Shown: one piece after another, positions 17,891 to 27,200 of the stretch | Numbering within the stretch: position 1 is the first letter of the stretch | Layout of the letters: each line of letters begins with the position of its first letter | Source: Paenibacillus silvisoli | GTDB lineage: Bacteria; Bacillota; Bacilli; Paenibacillales; Paenibacillaceae | Reading direction: 5' to 3' | DNA: 64,000 bases | Assembly: GCF_030866765.1 (NCBI RefSeq) | Contig: NZ_CP133017.1 | Span: 466,501 to 530,500 of the forward strand | Made by a program: the position numbers and the translations under genes | The notes under the pieces: model-generated | What the model saw: the letters and a program-made list of their open reading frames with translations, nothing else | What the model was told of the DNA's origin: nothing | Databases searched by the model: none

Positions 17891-19267
17891 ATGAATAGAG
17901 AAGCAGTACCTACCTGGAAGAAGCTTAGTTTATTTGCGCTGGCATGGCCGATACTCGTCGATTCCGTGCTGCGGATGATGCTGGGAACGGCCGATGTGTT
18001 CATGCTCAGCCGGATTTCCGACCATGTGGCCGGCGCGGTCGGGCTGGCGAACGAAATTATTATGTTCTGCATTATGATGTTCGGCTTCGTCGCGATCGGC
18101 ACCAGCGTCGCCGTCACGCAATATTTAGGCGCGGGGCAAAAAGAGACGGCAAGCCGTATCTCGGCGCTGGCCATTTCGATGAATCTGCTGTTCGGCGCGG
18201 TGGTCAGCATCGTGATCGTCAGCTTCAGCGATCAGGCGATGCGGCTGCTGAATTTGCCGCCGTCGCAGATCGGAATCGCCAGCACGTATTTGAAGCTGAT
18301 CGGCGGCTTTATTTTTATCGAAGCGATTTCGTACGCGGTCTCGTCGATTATTCGGGCGAACGGCAATACGCGCGACGTTATGTACGTGACGCTCGGCGTA
18401 AATTTGATCCACGTGGTGGGAAACTATTTGCTGATCTTCGGCAATATGGGCTTCCCGGAATGGGGCGTTACCGGCGCGGCCGTCTCCACGATCGGCAGCC
18501 GATTGCTCGGTTTGATCGTGCTGTTCGTGCTCTTGTACCGGAGGACGCCAAGCCGGATTCGGCTTCAAGATTACATTACCTTCGACAAGCAGTACGTGAA
18601 AAAAATACTCGGCATCGGCTTGCCGTCCGCCGGCGAGCATATCGCTTGGCAGTCGCAGCTGATGATGATCATGGGCTTCATCAATCTAATTGGCCAGCAG
18701 GCGCTCAGCGCCCATGTCTACGTCTACAACATCAGCGCGTATTTCATGGCGCTGGCGATGGCGATCGGCATGGGGACGGAAATTATCGTCGGCCATATGG
18801 TCGGGGCCGGGGAGAAAAAGGCGGCGTATTTCCGGCTGCTGCGGAGCTTGCGCATCAGTATTTTGCTGACGGCGGTGCTTGTTGGGATCGCGGCGATCTT
18901 CCGGTATCAGCTGGTTGGCATGTTTACCGATGATGCGGAGGTTATATCGATCGGGGCGAGCATCCTGCTCATCTCGATTATTTTGGAGCCGGGGCGCGTG
19001 TTTAACATCGTTGTCATCAACTCGCTCCGTGCCGCGGGGGACGCTCGCTTCCCGGTGCTGATGGGCGTTTGCTCGATGTGGGGCATTTGCGTGCCGCTGT
19101 CGTATTACCTGGGCATCCACTTGGAAATGGGGCTGATCGGCGTATGGATTTCGTTCGCGGTGGACGAGTGGGTACGCGGTTTGATCATGCTGGCGCGGTG
19201 GAAAAGCGGTGTCTGGACGAAGAAGGCGCTTGTCATCAGAGAGCAGCCGCATTCGCTTGCAGGGTAG
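17891..19267 (+). CDS. MATE-family multidrug/Na+ antiporter-type transporter
   Basis: 458 aa with about 12 predicted membrane helices in two related six-helix halves. The N-terminal half contains LAWPILVDSVLRMMLGTADVF and the second half LGIGLPSAGEHIAWQSQ, both typical of MATE exporters. Length is normal. GGGGATAGG lies upstream of the ATG. The gene now has an IS between it and the patatin gene, but a promoter candidate survives downstream of the IS. The substrate is unknown. Confidence 0.9.
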   Translation: MNREAVPTWKKLSLFALAWPILVDSVLRMMLGTADVFMLSRISDHVAGAVGLANEIIMFCIMMFGFVAIGTSVAVTQYLGAGQKETASRISALAISMNLLFGAVVSIVIVSFSDQAMRLLNLPPSQIGIASTYLKLIGGFIFIEAISYAVSSIIRANGNTRDVMYVTLGVNLIHVVGNYLLIFGNMGFPEWGVTGAAVSTIGSRLLGLIVLFVLLYRRTPSRIRLQDYITFDKQYVKKILGIGLPSAGEHIAWQSQLMMIMGFINLIGQQALSAHVYVYNISAYFMALAMAIGMGTEIIVGHMVGAGEKKAAYFRLLRSLRISILLTAVLVGIAAIFRYQLVGMFTDDAEVISIGASILLISIILEPGRVFNIVVINSLRAAGDARFPVLMGVCSMWGICVPLSYYLGIHLEMGLIGVWISFAVDEWVRGLIMLARWKSGVWTKKALVIREQPHSLAG

Positions 19268-19285
19268 TGTCAGAGTCAGAGTTAG

Positions 19286-19321
19286 GGTCCGTGACCGAAT
19301 GTCGGTCGCGGATCTTTTTTT
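19286..19321 (+). terminator. Terminator of the MATE gene
   Basis: Arms GTCCGTGACCGA / TCGGTCGCGGAT with an ATG loop (G-T pairs allowed), followed by T8. Confidence 0.85.
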
Positions 19322-19384
19322 TATGCAAGAAGTCATATTACCGTACAGACAAGCCCGCTGGACCTGTACTATGATGGAACTATC

Positions 19385-19398
19385 TGTAAGCGCTTAAG
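19385..19398. promoter_or_regulatory. cre-like site upstream of the glycosidase-like gene
   Basis: TGTAAGCGCTTAAG matches the CcpA consensus TGWAARCGYTWNCW at 12 of 14 positions. It lies 13-26 bases before the start codon, where binding would block transcription. Confidence 0.6.
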
Positions 19399-19410
19399 GA
19401 GGAGATGAGC

Positions 19411-20847
19411 ATGCAAGCACGCGGGATGGAAGCCGGCACAGGCCCGATCGGCATCAATCCGGAAAATCCCCATTATTTACACTACAAAGGCAGTCCGATT
19501 CTGCTGATTACGTCAGCCGAGCATTATGGGGCGCTTATCAATTTGGATTTCGACTATGTGGCGTATTTCGATATGCTGCAGCGCTACGAGCTGAATTATA
19601 CGCGGATTTATCCGGGCGCTTACTATGAAGTGACGGGCATGTTCATTGAGCAGAACACGCTTGCTCCGCTGCCGGAAAGCTTGATCCTGCCTTGGGCGCG
19701 CAGCTCGGAGCCTGGCTGCGCGGACGGAGGCAACAAGTTCGATTTGGAGCGGTGGGATGAGCGGTATTTTGCCAGACTGCATGATTTTCTTGAGCGGGCG
19801 GAGGAGCGGGGCATCGTCGTCGAGGTTTGCTTCTTCAACTGCCAGTACGAGCAAAGCTGGGGTTATACCGCGCTGAACGCCGCGAACAATATTCAAGGCG
19901 TTGGCGATTGTCATTTCAATGATGTCCAAACGTTGAAGGATGCCCGTCTTGTCGAGGTTCAGAAGGCGTATGTCCGCAAGCTGGTCGAGGAGGTTCGTGC
20001 GTTCGACAACGTTATTCTGGAGGTCTGCGATGAGCCGACGATGTTCGGTACGCCTGCCGATCAAACGGTGAAGTGGATCGATGAGCTGTTCGATGTCATC
20101 GTGGAGTCGGAACGGGAGCTGACTCAGCGGCATTTGGTCGGCCAACAGCTGATGAGAGGCGTCGATTATACGGACGATCCGCGCAATACGATGATCGTCA
20201 CCCAATACATCACCGACCCGGTGTCCGGGCAGATCGGCGGCGTCGAAGCGCTCGATGCCGAGTATGCGCATAACAAGCCGATCGAGCTGAACGAAACCGG
20301 CTACTATCCGATCTGGTATTACGATGACAAGCTGGGCGCGGCGCGTGCTGAGGCTTGGGAGTTTATCGTTGGCGGCGGCGCGGCGTTCAATCAGCTGAAC
20401 GGCTTGTACACGACCGAGGACCCGGCTGGCGACACGCCGGAAAATCGTCAGCTGCTCGAAGCGCTGCTTCAGCTGAAGCGGTTCATGTACGGGTTTGACT
20501 TCGTACGGATGAGCCGCGATTCGGCATTCGTCCGCGGCGGCGTTCCGGAAGGCGCGCTCGTCAGAAGCATCAGCGAGCCTGGCCGACAATATGCATTGTA
20601 TATGCACCACAGCACCATCGCAGCGGGCAAAGAGACGGTTTATCGCGTTCAGCCTGGAGCGTACAGCGCTGTTTTGCAGCTGGAAGTGCCTGCCGGGACG
20701 TACCGTGCCGAGTGGATTGAGCCGGCGAGCGGTCGGTTGCTGGCAAGCGAAGCGTACGAGCATGAGGGCAACGGCGGCGGTGGCTTGCTGGCGGTTGCCA
20801 GCCCGGTCTATGCGGTAGATATCGCGCTAAGCGTGAAGCGAATTTGA
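19411..20847 (+). CDS. Glycoside-hydrolase-like TIM-barrel protein
   Basis: 478 aa without a signal peptide, so cytosolic. The pattern fits a clan GH-A-like barrel: VILEVCDEP offers E208 as acid/base and IELNETGYY offers E295 as nucleophile. A C-terminal beta domain (about 390-478, [16 protein letters not shown]) resembles those of cellulase-like and apiosidase-like enzymes. Start 19411 is preferred because the AAGGAGGAG site touches the alternative ATG at 19405. A cre-like site upstream points to catabolite control. It forms an operon with the frameshifted aldo/keto reductase. The sugar substrate is not known. Confidence 0.7.
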   Translation: MQARGMEAGTGPIGINPENPHYLHYKGSPILLITSAEHYGALINLDFDYVAYFDMLQRYELNYTRIYPGAYYEVTGMFIEQNTLAPLPESLILPWARSSEPGCADGGNKFDLERWDERYFARLHDFLERAEERGIVVEVCFFNCQYEQSWGYTALNAANNIQGVGDCHFNDVQTLKDARLVEVQKAYVRKLVEEVRAFDNVILEVCDEPTMFGTPADQTVKWIDELFDVIVESERELTQRHLVGQQLMRGVDYTDDPRNTMIVTQYITDPVSGQIGGVEALDAEYAHNKPIELNETGYYPIWYYDDKLGAARAEAWEFIVGGGAAFNQLNGLYTTEDPAGDTPENRQLLEALLQLKRFMYGFDFVRMSRDSAFVRGGVPEGALVRSISEPGRQYALYMHHSTIAAGKETVYRVQPGAYSAVLQLEVPAGTYRAEWIEPASGRLLASEAYEHEGNGGGGLLAVASPVYAVDIALSVKRI

Positions 20848-20861
20848 GGAGGAGAAGTCAA

Positions 20862-21712
20862 TTGACGAATTCGATTTCGAGCAGAGTAACGCTGAATAAC
20901 GGGGTGGCCATGCCTTGGCTGGGGCTTGGCGTATGGCAGGGCAGGCCTGAGGACGGGCCGCATGTCGAGTTTGCCGTACGGACGGCGATCGAGGCCGGTT
21001 ACCGGAGCATCGATACGGCGGCTGCTTATCAGAACGAGCGCGGGGTCGGGCAGGCGATTCGCGAGAGCGGCGTCCCGCGCGAAGAGATTTTCGTCACGAC
21101 GAAGCTGGGGAACCGGACCATGGCTACGAATCGACGCTGCGGGCGTTCGACAAGTCGCTGAGCGAGCTGGGGCTGGATTACATCGATCTGTATTTGATCC
21201 ATTGGCCGGTCAGCGCGCACTATCTGGACACCTGGCGCGCGATGGAGAAGGTGTATGCCGAGGGCAAAGTGAAGGCGATCGGCGTGAGCAATTTTCAAAT
21301 CCGGCATCTGGACGCGCTGCTGGCGACAGGCGGCGTGGTGCCGGCGGTCAATCAGGTGGAGTATCACCCGCGGCTGACCCAGAAGGAGCTGCAGAGCTAT
21401 TGCATCGGCAAAGGGATTCAGCTTGTGGCGTGGAGTCCGCTCATGCTGGGCCGGATTCTCGACGAGCCCGTGGTCAGCGCGCTGGCGGAGAAGCATGGGC
21501 GTACCGCGGCCCAAATTATTTTGCGCTGGGATCTCCAGAACGGCGTCGTCACGATTCCGAAATCGGCGAAAATGGAGCGCATCCACGAGAACGCCGACAT
21601 CTTCGGCTTCGAGCTGTCGGCCGAGGATATGCAGCAGCTCGACGCGCTCAACCGGAACGAGCGCTCCGGCATGGACCCGGACAGGTTCGAGGAGCTTTGG
21701 GGGATTAAGTGA
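20862..21712 (+). pseudogene. Aldo/keto reductase, disrupted by a frameshift
   Basis: The N-terminal part (to about 21110) and C-terminal part (from about 21115 to 21712) are in different frames. Together they make a normal-length [25 protein letters not shown], then IDLYLIHWPVS, GVSNF, NQVEYHP and TIPKSAK. A single base appears to be missing around 21110-21116, where family members read a KLWNxDHGYE-like segment. The start is TTG at 20862 behind GAGGAGG. The break may be genuine inactivation or a sequencing error; both halves are otherwise well conserved. Confidence 0.85.
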
Positions 21713-21828
21713 AGTGAGCTACAGTGGTAGAACCGGGGGCTAGTGGGCGACTCAATGGCAGGAATGCGGCGGACGTGGAGTGAAGAGTGGTCCGTGGAGC
21801 GGCACAATGGGCGGAATGCTCCGAAATT

Positions 21829-22083
21829 GAGCGAAGTAGTGCCCGTAGAGCGCTAAATTCGGGAGAATACGCCGAAATCGAGCGAAGTGGTGCCCGTGGA
21901 GCGCTACATTCGGGTGAATGCGCTGAAATCGAGCGAAGTGGTGCCCGTGGAGCGCTAAATTCGGGTGAATGCGCCGAAATCGAGCGAAGTGGTGCCCGTG
22001 GAGCGCTACATTCGGGTGAATACGCCGAAATCGAGCGAAGTGGTGCCCGTGGAGCGCTACATTCGGGTGAATACGCCGAAATC
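21829..22083. repeat. 51-bp tandem repeat, five units
   Basis: Units start at 21829, 21880, 21931, 21982 and 22033 with GAGCGAAGTGGTGCCCGTGG, and end CCGAAATC. A degenerate copy precedes (about 21780-21828) and a truncated one follows (22084). Each unit holds a small inverted repeat (GCGC...ATTC-GGGT-GAAT-GCGC). The period equals 17 codons, so one frame stays open across the array, but it has no ribosome site and runs on into the neighbouring inverted-repeat element. Confidence 0.93.
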
Positions 22084-22108
22084 GAGCGAGAGAGCCCCGG
22101 GAAAACTG

Positions 22109-22294
22109 CTAACGGTTGTCAGAGCGGCTATTTCGCGAAAATAAGGACGTTTGAAACGCTAACGGTTGCGACGGAGGCTATTCGCTGCATATGGGCCGTT
22201 TTTTTAACGGAAAATGCACCAATAAGCGCTCTGGCAACCGTTAGAAAATAAATACGGGCATTTTAGGCCAAATAGGCGCTGTTACAACCGTTAC
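22109..22294. repeat. 186-bp F-F-R-R inverted repeat element, copy B
   Basis: Forward units at 22109-22133 and 22159-22183; reverse units at 22220-22244 and 22270-22294. The offsets are 50, 61 and 50 nt. Units begin CTAACGGTTG; the last reverse unit ends GTTAC instead of GTTAG. It directly follows the 51-bp tandem array and lies between convergent genes. Confidence 0.85.
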
Positions 22295-22322
22295 AGCATG
22301 TTAACCGGCCAGCCGAAGAACC

Positions 22323-22363
22323 AAAAAAGAGCTGAGCGATCCCATTCGGACCGCTCAGCTCTT
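22323..22363 (-). terminator. Terminator of the aldo/keto reductase gene
   Basis: Arms AGAGCTGAGCG / CGCTCAGCTCT with a 13-nt loop; on the minus strand a T-run follows directly. Confidence 0.85.
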
Positions 22364-22370
22364 TCAACGC

Positions 22371-23288
22371 TTATGGCAAAATATTTCCCGCCGCGCGGTA
22401 GATGGCGTACCACTCTTCGCGCGTCAGTTGAATCTCGCTCGCTTTGATGCAATCGAGCAGGCGCTCGGTGCTCATCGTTCCGGTAACCGGCTGCATTTGC
22501 GCCGGGTGGCGAAGCAACCACGCCATGGCGATGGTCGTGTTGCTGACATCGTACTTGGCCGCGACTTCGTCGATCGCTTTGTTCAGCTCCGGGAACTTCT
22601 CGTTGCCGAGGAACACGCCTTCGAAGAAGCCGTATTGGAACGGCGACCACGGCTGGATCGTGATATCGTGCAGGCGGCAGAAGTCCAGGATGCTGCCGTC
22701 GCGGTTAATCGACGAATCCACGTTCATATTGACGTTGACGCCGTTCGAAATCATGTTGGCATTTGTGATGCTGAGCTGCAGCTGGTTGGCAACGATCGGC
22801 TGCTTGACCATTTTTTTGAGCAGCTGGATTTGCATCGGGTTTTGGTTGGATACGCCGAAGTGGCGAACCTTGCCCGAGCTTTCCAGACGGTCGAACGCTT
22901 CCGCGACTTCGTGCGGCTCGACCAGCGCATCCGGACGGTGCAGCAGCAGCACGTCGAGGTAGTCCGTTCTCAACCGCTGCAGAATCTTATCAACCGATTG
23001 CAAAATATGTTCTTTAGAGAAGTCGAACTGCCCGTTCCGAATGCCGCACTTGGATTGCAAAATCAGCTTTTCCCGCACGCCGTCGTTCATATGTACGGCA
23101 TCCGCGAAAATTTCCTCGCATTTTCCGCCGCCATAAATATCGGCATGGTCAAAGAAGTTAGCGCCGGCTTCCAGCGAAGTTTGGACGAAGCGTTCCGCCT
23201 CGGCTTTCTCCAGCCCGTTGATGCGCATGCAGCCTACTGCAATGACAGGTACCTCAAGCGAACTGGTTCCGAGCTTGATTGTTCTCAT
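22371..23288 (-). CDS. Aldo/keto reductase (YdhF-like)
   Basis: 305 aa NADPH-dependent oxidoreductase of the AKR fold. The catalytic tyrosine region DHADIYGGGKCEE, the LDVLLLHRPD strand, GVSNQNP and the C-terminal GTMSTERL cofactor segment are all present. This is the YdhF-type branch, distinct from the frameshifted AKR upstream. Start 23288 has GAGGAGG at 9 bases; an earlier in-frame start has no ribosome site. It is transcribed alone. The physiological substrate is unknown. Confidence 0.9.
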   Translation of the reverse strand: MRTIKLGTSSLEVPVIAVGCMRINGLEKAEAERFVQTSLEAGANFFDHADIYGGGKCEEIFADAVHMNDGVREKLILQSKCGIRNGQFDFSKEHILQSVDKILQRLRTDYLDVLLLHRPDALVEPHEVAEAFDRLESSGKVRHFGVSNQNPMQIQLLKKMVKQPIVANQLQLSITNANMISNGVNVNMNVDSSINRDGSILDFCRLHDITIQPWSPFQYGFFEGVFLGNEKFPELNKAIDEVAAKYDVSNTTIAMAWLLRHPAQMQPVTGTMSTERLLDCIKASEIQLTREEWYAIYRAAGNILP

Positions 23289-23385
23289 TCCTGTAGTCCT
23301 CCTCAAAATAAAGCAGATTAAGTATAGCCCCACCGAAGATTGTGACATACAAGCATGCCAGTTTCAAGCCTGCCTCCCGAACCGT

Positions 23386-24225
23386 TTATTCCATCCGCGC
23401 TTTATACTCCGCCGGCGTAAAGTCCGTGTGTTTTTTGAACGATTTGCAGAAGTGCGCCGCGTCGAAAAAGCCGGTGTCCATCGCGATATCCGTAATCTGC
23501 AGATGCGTCGTGCGCAGCAGCCGTTTAGCCTGCTCGATGCGGATCTTCATCAAATAGCGGCCGAGCGGGATGCCGGTAGCCGCCTTGAATATATGATTCA
23601 AATACCGTTCGTTCAACTCGTAGCGCTCGGCAATGTCAGCCAGGGCGATGTTCAGGCCGTAATTTTCGTTAAGCTCCTTAATAATTTCCTGGATCATCGG
23701 CTCATGCTTGTTGTGCTTCGGTCTGCTGCCGTGGTAGACGTGAACGGCTCTGTAAATTTTCACGAGGATATGAATGAACAGATGCTTCACGATATGCGGC
23801 GAACGGAGGCCGGAGCGAAGCTCGGTAATTAACGCCATGAAATCTTCCTCCAGCCCAGCGACGGCCAGCGGCTGGGTTTCGCGCGCAATGGTCTTGTAAA
23901 TGTGCCGCAGCCGTGTATTGAGCGCTTCGTTCTTGAACCAGAACGACAGGAAGATGACTTTGAAGCTGCCGCTCTCGCAGCTGCTGTTGCGGATCGTATC
24001 GGGAAGGAACAGCAGGTCGTCCTGCTTTACGGACACCTTGGCCTGATCCTGGCGAATCAGGTTGCTGCCTTGGATATAGTAGTTAAGCTCGAAGCTGTGG
24101 CCGACGCCGTCCCAGGCGTGGTTGCGCCACAAGCCGTAGGAGTGAAGATCGAAAGAAGACCACTCCGAGTCGATGAGGGCGATGAGCTCCTCGAGCCCGG
24201 AAAGGAGCGAATCGTTCGCAGCCAA
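23386..24225 (-). CDS. AraC-family transcriptional regulator
   Basis: 279 aa. An N-terminal cupin-like sensing domain (about 20-150, with FELNYYIQGSNLI) is followed by two C-terminal helix-turn-helix motifs (about 180-279; IALADIAERYELNERYLNHIFK and ITDIAMDTGFFDAAHFCKSFKK). The start is TTG at 24225 with AGGAGAGG just upstream; no good ATG exists, and a longer open frame runs through the divergent promoter. It is divergent from the PhyH gene, so control of that gene is likely. Confidence 0.88.
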   Translation of the reverse strand: MAANDSLLSGLEELIALIDSEWSSFDLHSYGLWRNHAWDGVGHSFELNYYIQGSNLIRQDQAKVSVKQDDLLFLPDTIRNSSCESGSFKVIFLSFWFKNEALNTRLRHIYKTIARETQPLAVAGLEEDFMALITELRSGLRSPHIVKHLFIHILVKIYRAVHVYHGSRPKHNKHEPMIQEIIKELNENYGLNIALADIAERYELNERYLNHIFKAATGIPLGRYLMKIRIEQAKRLLRTTHLQITDIAMDTGFFDAAHFCKSFKKHTDFTPAEYKARME

Positions 24226-24270
24226 TAAAATCCTCTCCTTAATTTCTGACTTTTTTACAATTACGATTCC

Positions 24271-24306
24271 ATTATACAATACAGTCCCGAATCTGCAACG
24301 TATAAT
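24271..24306. promoter_or_regulatory. Divergent promoters of the araC/phyH pair
   Basis: On the minus strand TTGCAG (24293-24298), 16-bp spacer and TATAAT (24271-24276) face the araC gene. On the plus strand TATAAT (24301-24306) has only a poor -35 (AATACA, 24278-24283), as is common for activator-dependent promoters. The two promoters overlap. Confidence 0.55.
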
Positions 24307-24341
24307 CAGGTCATAACTTGAACTTAAGGAGCTGACGATAG

Positions 24342-25160
24342 ATGTTGTTGAAATTGACGGAGCAAGAAAAGCTGACAGGTGTGCCGGAGCAAGAAACAAT
24401 CGAGGTTGCGGTAGAGCAAATTCGCAAAAATGGCTATATCGGTTTTGAAAGCGTATTGTCCAAGGTGCAGGTACAAGAGCTGAAGGATGCGTTCCTTCCG
24501 ATCTTCAACGAGTACATCGACCGTTTCGGATATAACACGGGTACGAATCGCGCGCAGATGCATCTACCTTTTTTACAACCATTTATTAACGATTACATGG
24601 TGGCCAACGCGTTCGCGATGCCTGTTATCAACGCCGTGCTGGGCGAAGGCGTCCGCTGTACGTACCTGGCTTCGGATACGGCTTGCCCGGGCTCCGATTA
24701 CCAGAACGTCCACTCCGACGTGCCGCCGCTGTTTCCGAGCCTTGGCGTGGCGCTGCCGGCGTACAGCCTCGTGCTGAACATTCCGCTCGTAGACGTGAAC
24801 GAAGAGAACGGCCCGCTGGAAGTATGGCCGGGCGGTACGCACCTTGATCCGGAAAGCACGAAGCATACGTCGATCGACGGCGAAATGCTCCGGGCGGCAA
24901 AATCGATGTACTCGGAGAAGGTTCATATGCCTGCAGGCTCGATCGTCATCCGCGATATCCGCATGTGGCACCGCGGCACGCCGAACCGGACGCAAGAGAA
25001 CCGCACGAACATCGCTTTGATCTACAACAACGATTGGTACGGCGCAGGCGGCACGATCCACGTTCCGCAAGAGGCGTACGATCAATCCTCGAAGCAAGTG
25101 CAAAGCCTGTTCAGACACGAACGCGTAGGCGCGCCTGTCAAAATGCCTTGGCAGTGGTAA
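24342..25160 (+). CDS. Phytanoyl-CoA dioxygenase (PhyH) family protein
   Basis: 272 aa Fe(II)/2-oxoglutarate-dependent oxygenase. The iron triad is H124-x-D126 (in NVHSDVPP) and H210 (in MWHRGTPNRT), with a downstream arginine for 2-oxoglutarate. AAGGAG lies 10 bases before the ATG. The divergent AraC regulator probably activates it. Its terminator has been split and duplicated by the IS1182-type element that follows. The hydroxylated substrate is not known; phytanoyl-CoA itself is unlikely. Confidence 0.88.
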   Translation: MLLKLTEQEKLTGVPEQETIEVAVEQIRKNGYIGFESVLSKVQVQELKDAFLPIFNEYIDRFGYNTGTNRAQMHLPFLQPFINDYMVANAFAMPVINAVLGEGVRCTYLASDTACPGSDYQNVHSDVPPLFPSLGVALPAYSLVLNIPLVDVNEENGPLEVWPGGTHLDPESTKHTSIDGEMLRAAKSMYSEKVHMPAGSIVIRDIRMWHRGTPNRTQENRTNIALIYNNDWYGAGGTIHVPQEAYDQSSKQVQSLFRHERVGAPVKMPWQW

Positions 25161-25180
25161 GCGGCTGCTGAGAACGACGA

Positions 25181-25206
25181 AAGAGACACCTTGAGGGGTG
25201 TCTCTT
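25181..25206 (+). terminator. Terminator hairpin of the PhyH gene, left copy of an IS target duplication
   Basis: Arms AAGAGACACC / GGTGTCTCTT around TTGAGG. This copy lacks a T-run because the IS begins at once; the identical 26 bp at 26765-26790 is followed by TTTTTT. Confidence 0.85.
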
Positions 25207-26764
25207 CAGGCTGTCGAGAAAGTCTCGACAGCCTTTCTTATACTTATATATTTTAAGACATCACCGCGTTAATGTTGTATAATATAACTGACAATAATTG
25301 AACGGTAGGTGTCATTCATGCTGCGACCTAATCGGGAAAAGCAACAGAATTACGAACTGGTCTCCATCGAGGATTTAGTTCCCGCTGATCATTTGCTTCG
25401 CAAAATTGACAAGTACATTGACTTCTCTTTCATTGATGAAAGGGTTCGTCATCTCTACTCGCAAGATAACGGTCGACCTGCCATCGATCCATTGGTTCTC
25501 TTCAAGATGATCTTTCTCGGGTACTTTTACGGCATTCGTTCTGAACGCCAGCTCGAACGTGATATTCAAACCAACCTGGCTTACCGTTGGTTTCTTGGAC
25601 TTGGCTTAGCTGACCGCGTTCCTGATCACACAACGATTAGCTGGAACCGTCGTACGCGGTTTAAGGACACGACTGTTTTCCAAGATATTTTTGATGAGAT
25701 TGTGCTGCAGGCTATCTCACACCGCATGGTTGGCGGCCGAGTCCTTATTTCGGATTCGACGCATCTGAAGGCTAATGCAAATAAACATAAGTACACCAAA
25801 GAACAAGTGAAGCAAAACACGCGCGATTATCTCGACGAATTAAACGCTGCGGTCGAGACGGACCGAAAAGCATAAGGAAAAAAGCTCTAAAACCGCGAGA
25901 GGAGGTGAACGAAGACAAAGAGGTTAAGGTTAGCACGACTGACCCTGATAGTGGCTACATGGTGCGAGAAGGCAAACCGGAGGGTTTCTTCTACTTAGAT
26001 CACCGTACCGTCGATGTGAAGTACAACTTGATTACCGATGTCTTCGTCACCGCAGGAAACGTTCATGATTCCGTTCCTTATCTGAGCCGTCTTGATCGTC
26101 AACGAGAACGTTTTGGTTTCGGAGTAGAAGCAGTTGCCTTGGATTCCGGCTATTTAACAACCCCGATATGCAAAGGACTGCAAGACCGCAAGATCTTTGG
26201 TGTGATTGCACATCGTCGTTTTCATCCTACGCAAGGTCTTTTCCACAAATGGGAGTTTACGTACAATGCGGAGCAAGATGTGTATGTGTGCCCGCAAAAG
26301 CAGGAGTTGCCTTACCGAACGACGGATCGTCACGGTTACCGGCATTACGCGTCAGACCCTAAACTATGTGCTATATGCCCGATGCTTGAGCACTGTACTC
26401 GCTCCAAGAACCATCGCAAGCTCGTAACACGACATATTTGGGAGGACAGCAAGGAACAGGTGCGACAAAACCGGTTAACGAAATCCGGTAAAGGGCTCTA
26501 CCGAAAACGAAAAGAAACGATTGAGCGAAGCTTCGCGGACGCTAAACAGCTCCATGGGTTTCGCTATTGCCGTTTGCGGGGACTGCGGAATGTGATGGAG
26601 CAAGCGCTCATGACCGCAGCCGTGCAGAACATGAAAAAGATCGCCTTCCATCTGGATAGGAAGGCGAAGGAGGGTTAGGCCTCCCTTAACACCTCGAAGC
26701 ACTACCCCAAAAACAAAGAGAAACCCAACGTTTTGAAAAAAAACGTGGGTTTCTCTACAGCCTG
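25207..26764 (+). mobile_element. IS1182-family insertion sequence inserted in a terminator
   Basis: 1558 bp. Terminal inverted repeats are CAGGCTGTCGAGAAAG (left) and CAGGCTGTAGAGAAAC (right, read inward). The flanking 26-bp direct repeats are a whole terminator hairpin. IS1182-family elements are recalled to produce long, variable and often palindromic target duplications. The left end also carries its own hairpin CTGTCGAGA / TCTCGACAG. The transposase is frameshifted, so this copy is probably inactive. Confidence 0.88.
25318..26678 (+). pseudogene. IS1182-family transposase, frameshifted
   Basis: The first part (25318-25875) has the N-terminal dimerisation-type region (YELVSIEDLVPADHLLRKID) and the first DDE segment (LISDSTHLKANANK). 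The second part (about 25880-26678) has STTDPDSGYMVREGKPEGF, VTAGNVHDS, ALDSGY and the terminal ERSFADAKQLHGFRYCRLRG. A one-base loss near 25873-25885 separates the frames. The first frame stops at TAA before the A6 run, so programmed frameshifting there cannot rescue it. Confidence 0.88.
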
Positions 26765-26796
26765 AAGAGACACCTTGAGGGGTGTCTCTTTTTTGC
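26765..26796 (+). terminator. Right copy of the duplicated terminator, with T-run
   Basis: The same 26-bp hairpin as 25181-25206, followed by TTTTTT. This is presumably the original terminator of the PhyH gene. Confidence 0.85.
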
Positions 26797-26807
26797 ATGT
26801 CTAAGTT

Positions 26808-27197
26808 CTAGGCAAACAGTTTCTCGATAGGGACCCAGTAGTTCGCATGCCAGCCGGATGCCAGATGCTCGCCTTGTCCTTCCGGATAGCCGGCATGGTC
26901 GAACACGAGCAGAGTGCCCCCGTCTTGTTCCGCAAGCTCGAATTTGACGATTGAGTATACGCCGGCCGGCCAGTTGGCTGCGCGCCATGCTTGTACGATC
27001 CGTTTGCCCGGGACAAGCTCAACCTGGCGTCCTTCGATCATGCCGCCGAAGCAGGAGAAGAGGCCGCCGGCTTCTTGGCTGATGTCGGTTGGCGCGCCGC
27101 CCGTGGCTTGGCTGAACCGTTCGCTAGTGGTGAGAATGTCGTAAATTTGAGCGGGCGGGGCGTTGAACGTCACTTCTTGATGGATGGCTGCCGTCAT
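26808..27197 (-). CDS. SRPBCC/AHSA1-family protein
   Basis: 129 aa START-like/AHSA1 fold protein: IHQEVTFNAPPAQIYDILTTSERFSQATG at the N terminus, a central GLFSCFGGMIEGRQVELVPGKRIVQAWR, and the C-terminal helix GWHANYWVPIEKLF. It would bind a hydrophobic ligand. Its own ribosome site is poor (AAGGCAGG, 11 bases away). It starts 3 bases after the stop of a 16-codon reading frame that does have a strong site, so translation is probably coupled. Last gene of the ArsR operon. Confidence 0.85.
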   Translation of the reverse strand: MTAAIHQEVTFNAPPAQIYDILTTSERFSQATGGAPTDISQEAGGLFSCFGGMIEGRQVELVPGKRIVQAWRAANWPAGVYSIVKFELAEQDGGTLLVFDHAGYPEGQGEHLASGWHANYWVPIEKLFA

Positions 27198-27200
27198 TGC

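Noticed and set aside
21787-22251. Open frame of 154 codons over the 51-bp tandem repeat
   Set aside because: It has no ribosome site, the openness follows from the 51-bp period, and it runs into the inverted-repeat element.
25318-25890. Programmed frameshift in the IS1182-type transposase
   Set aside because: The first frame stops at TAA before the A6 run, so slippage on that run could not join the frames; a deletion is the simpler explanation.
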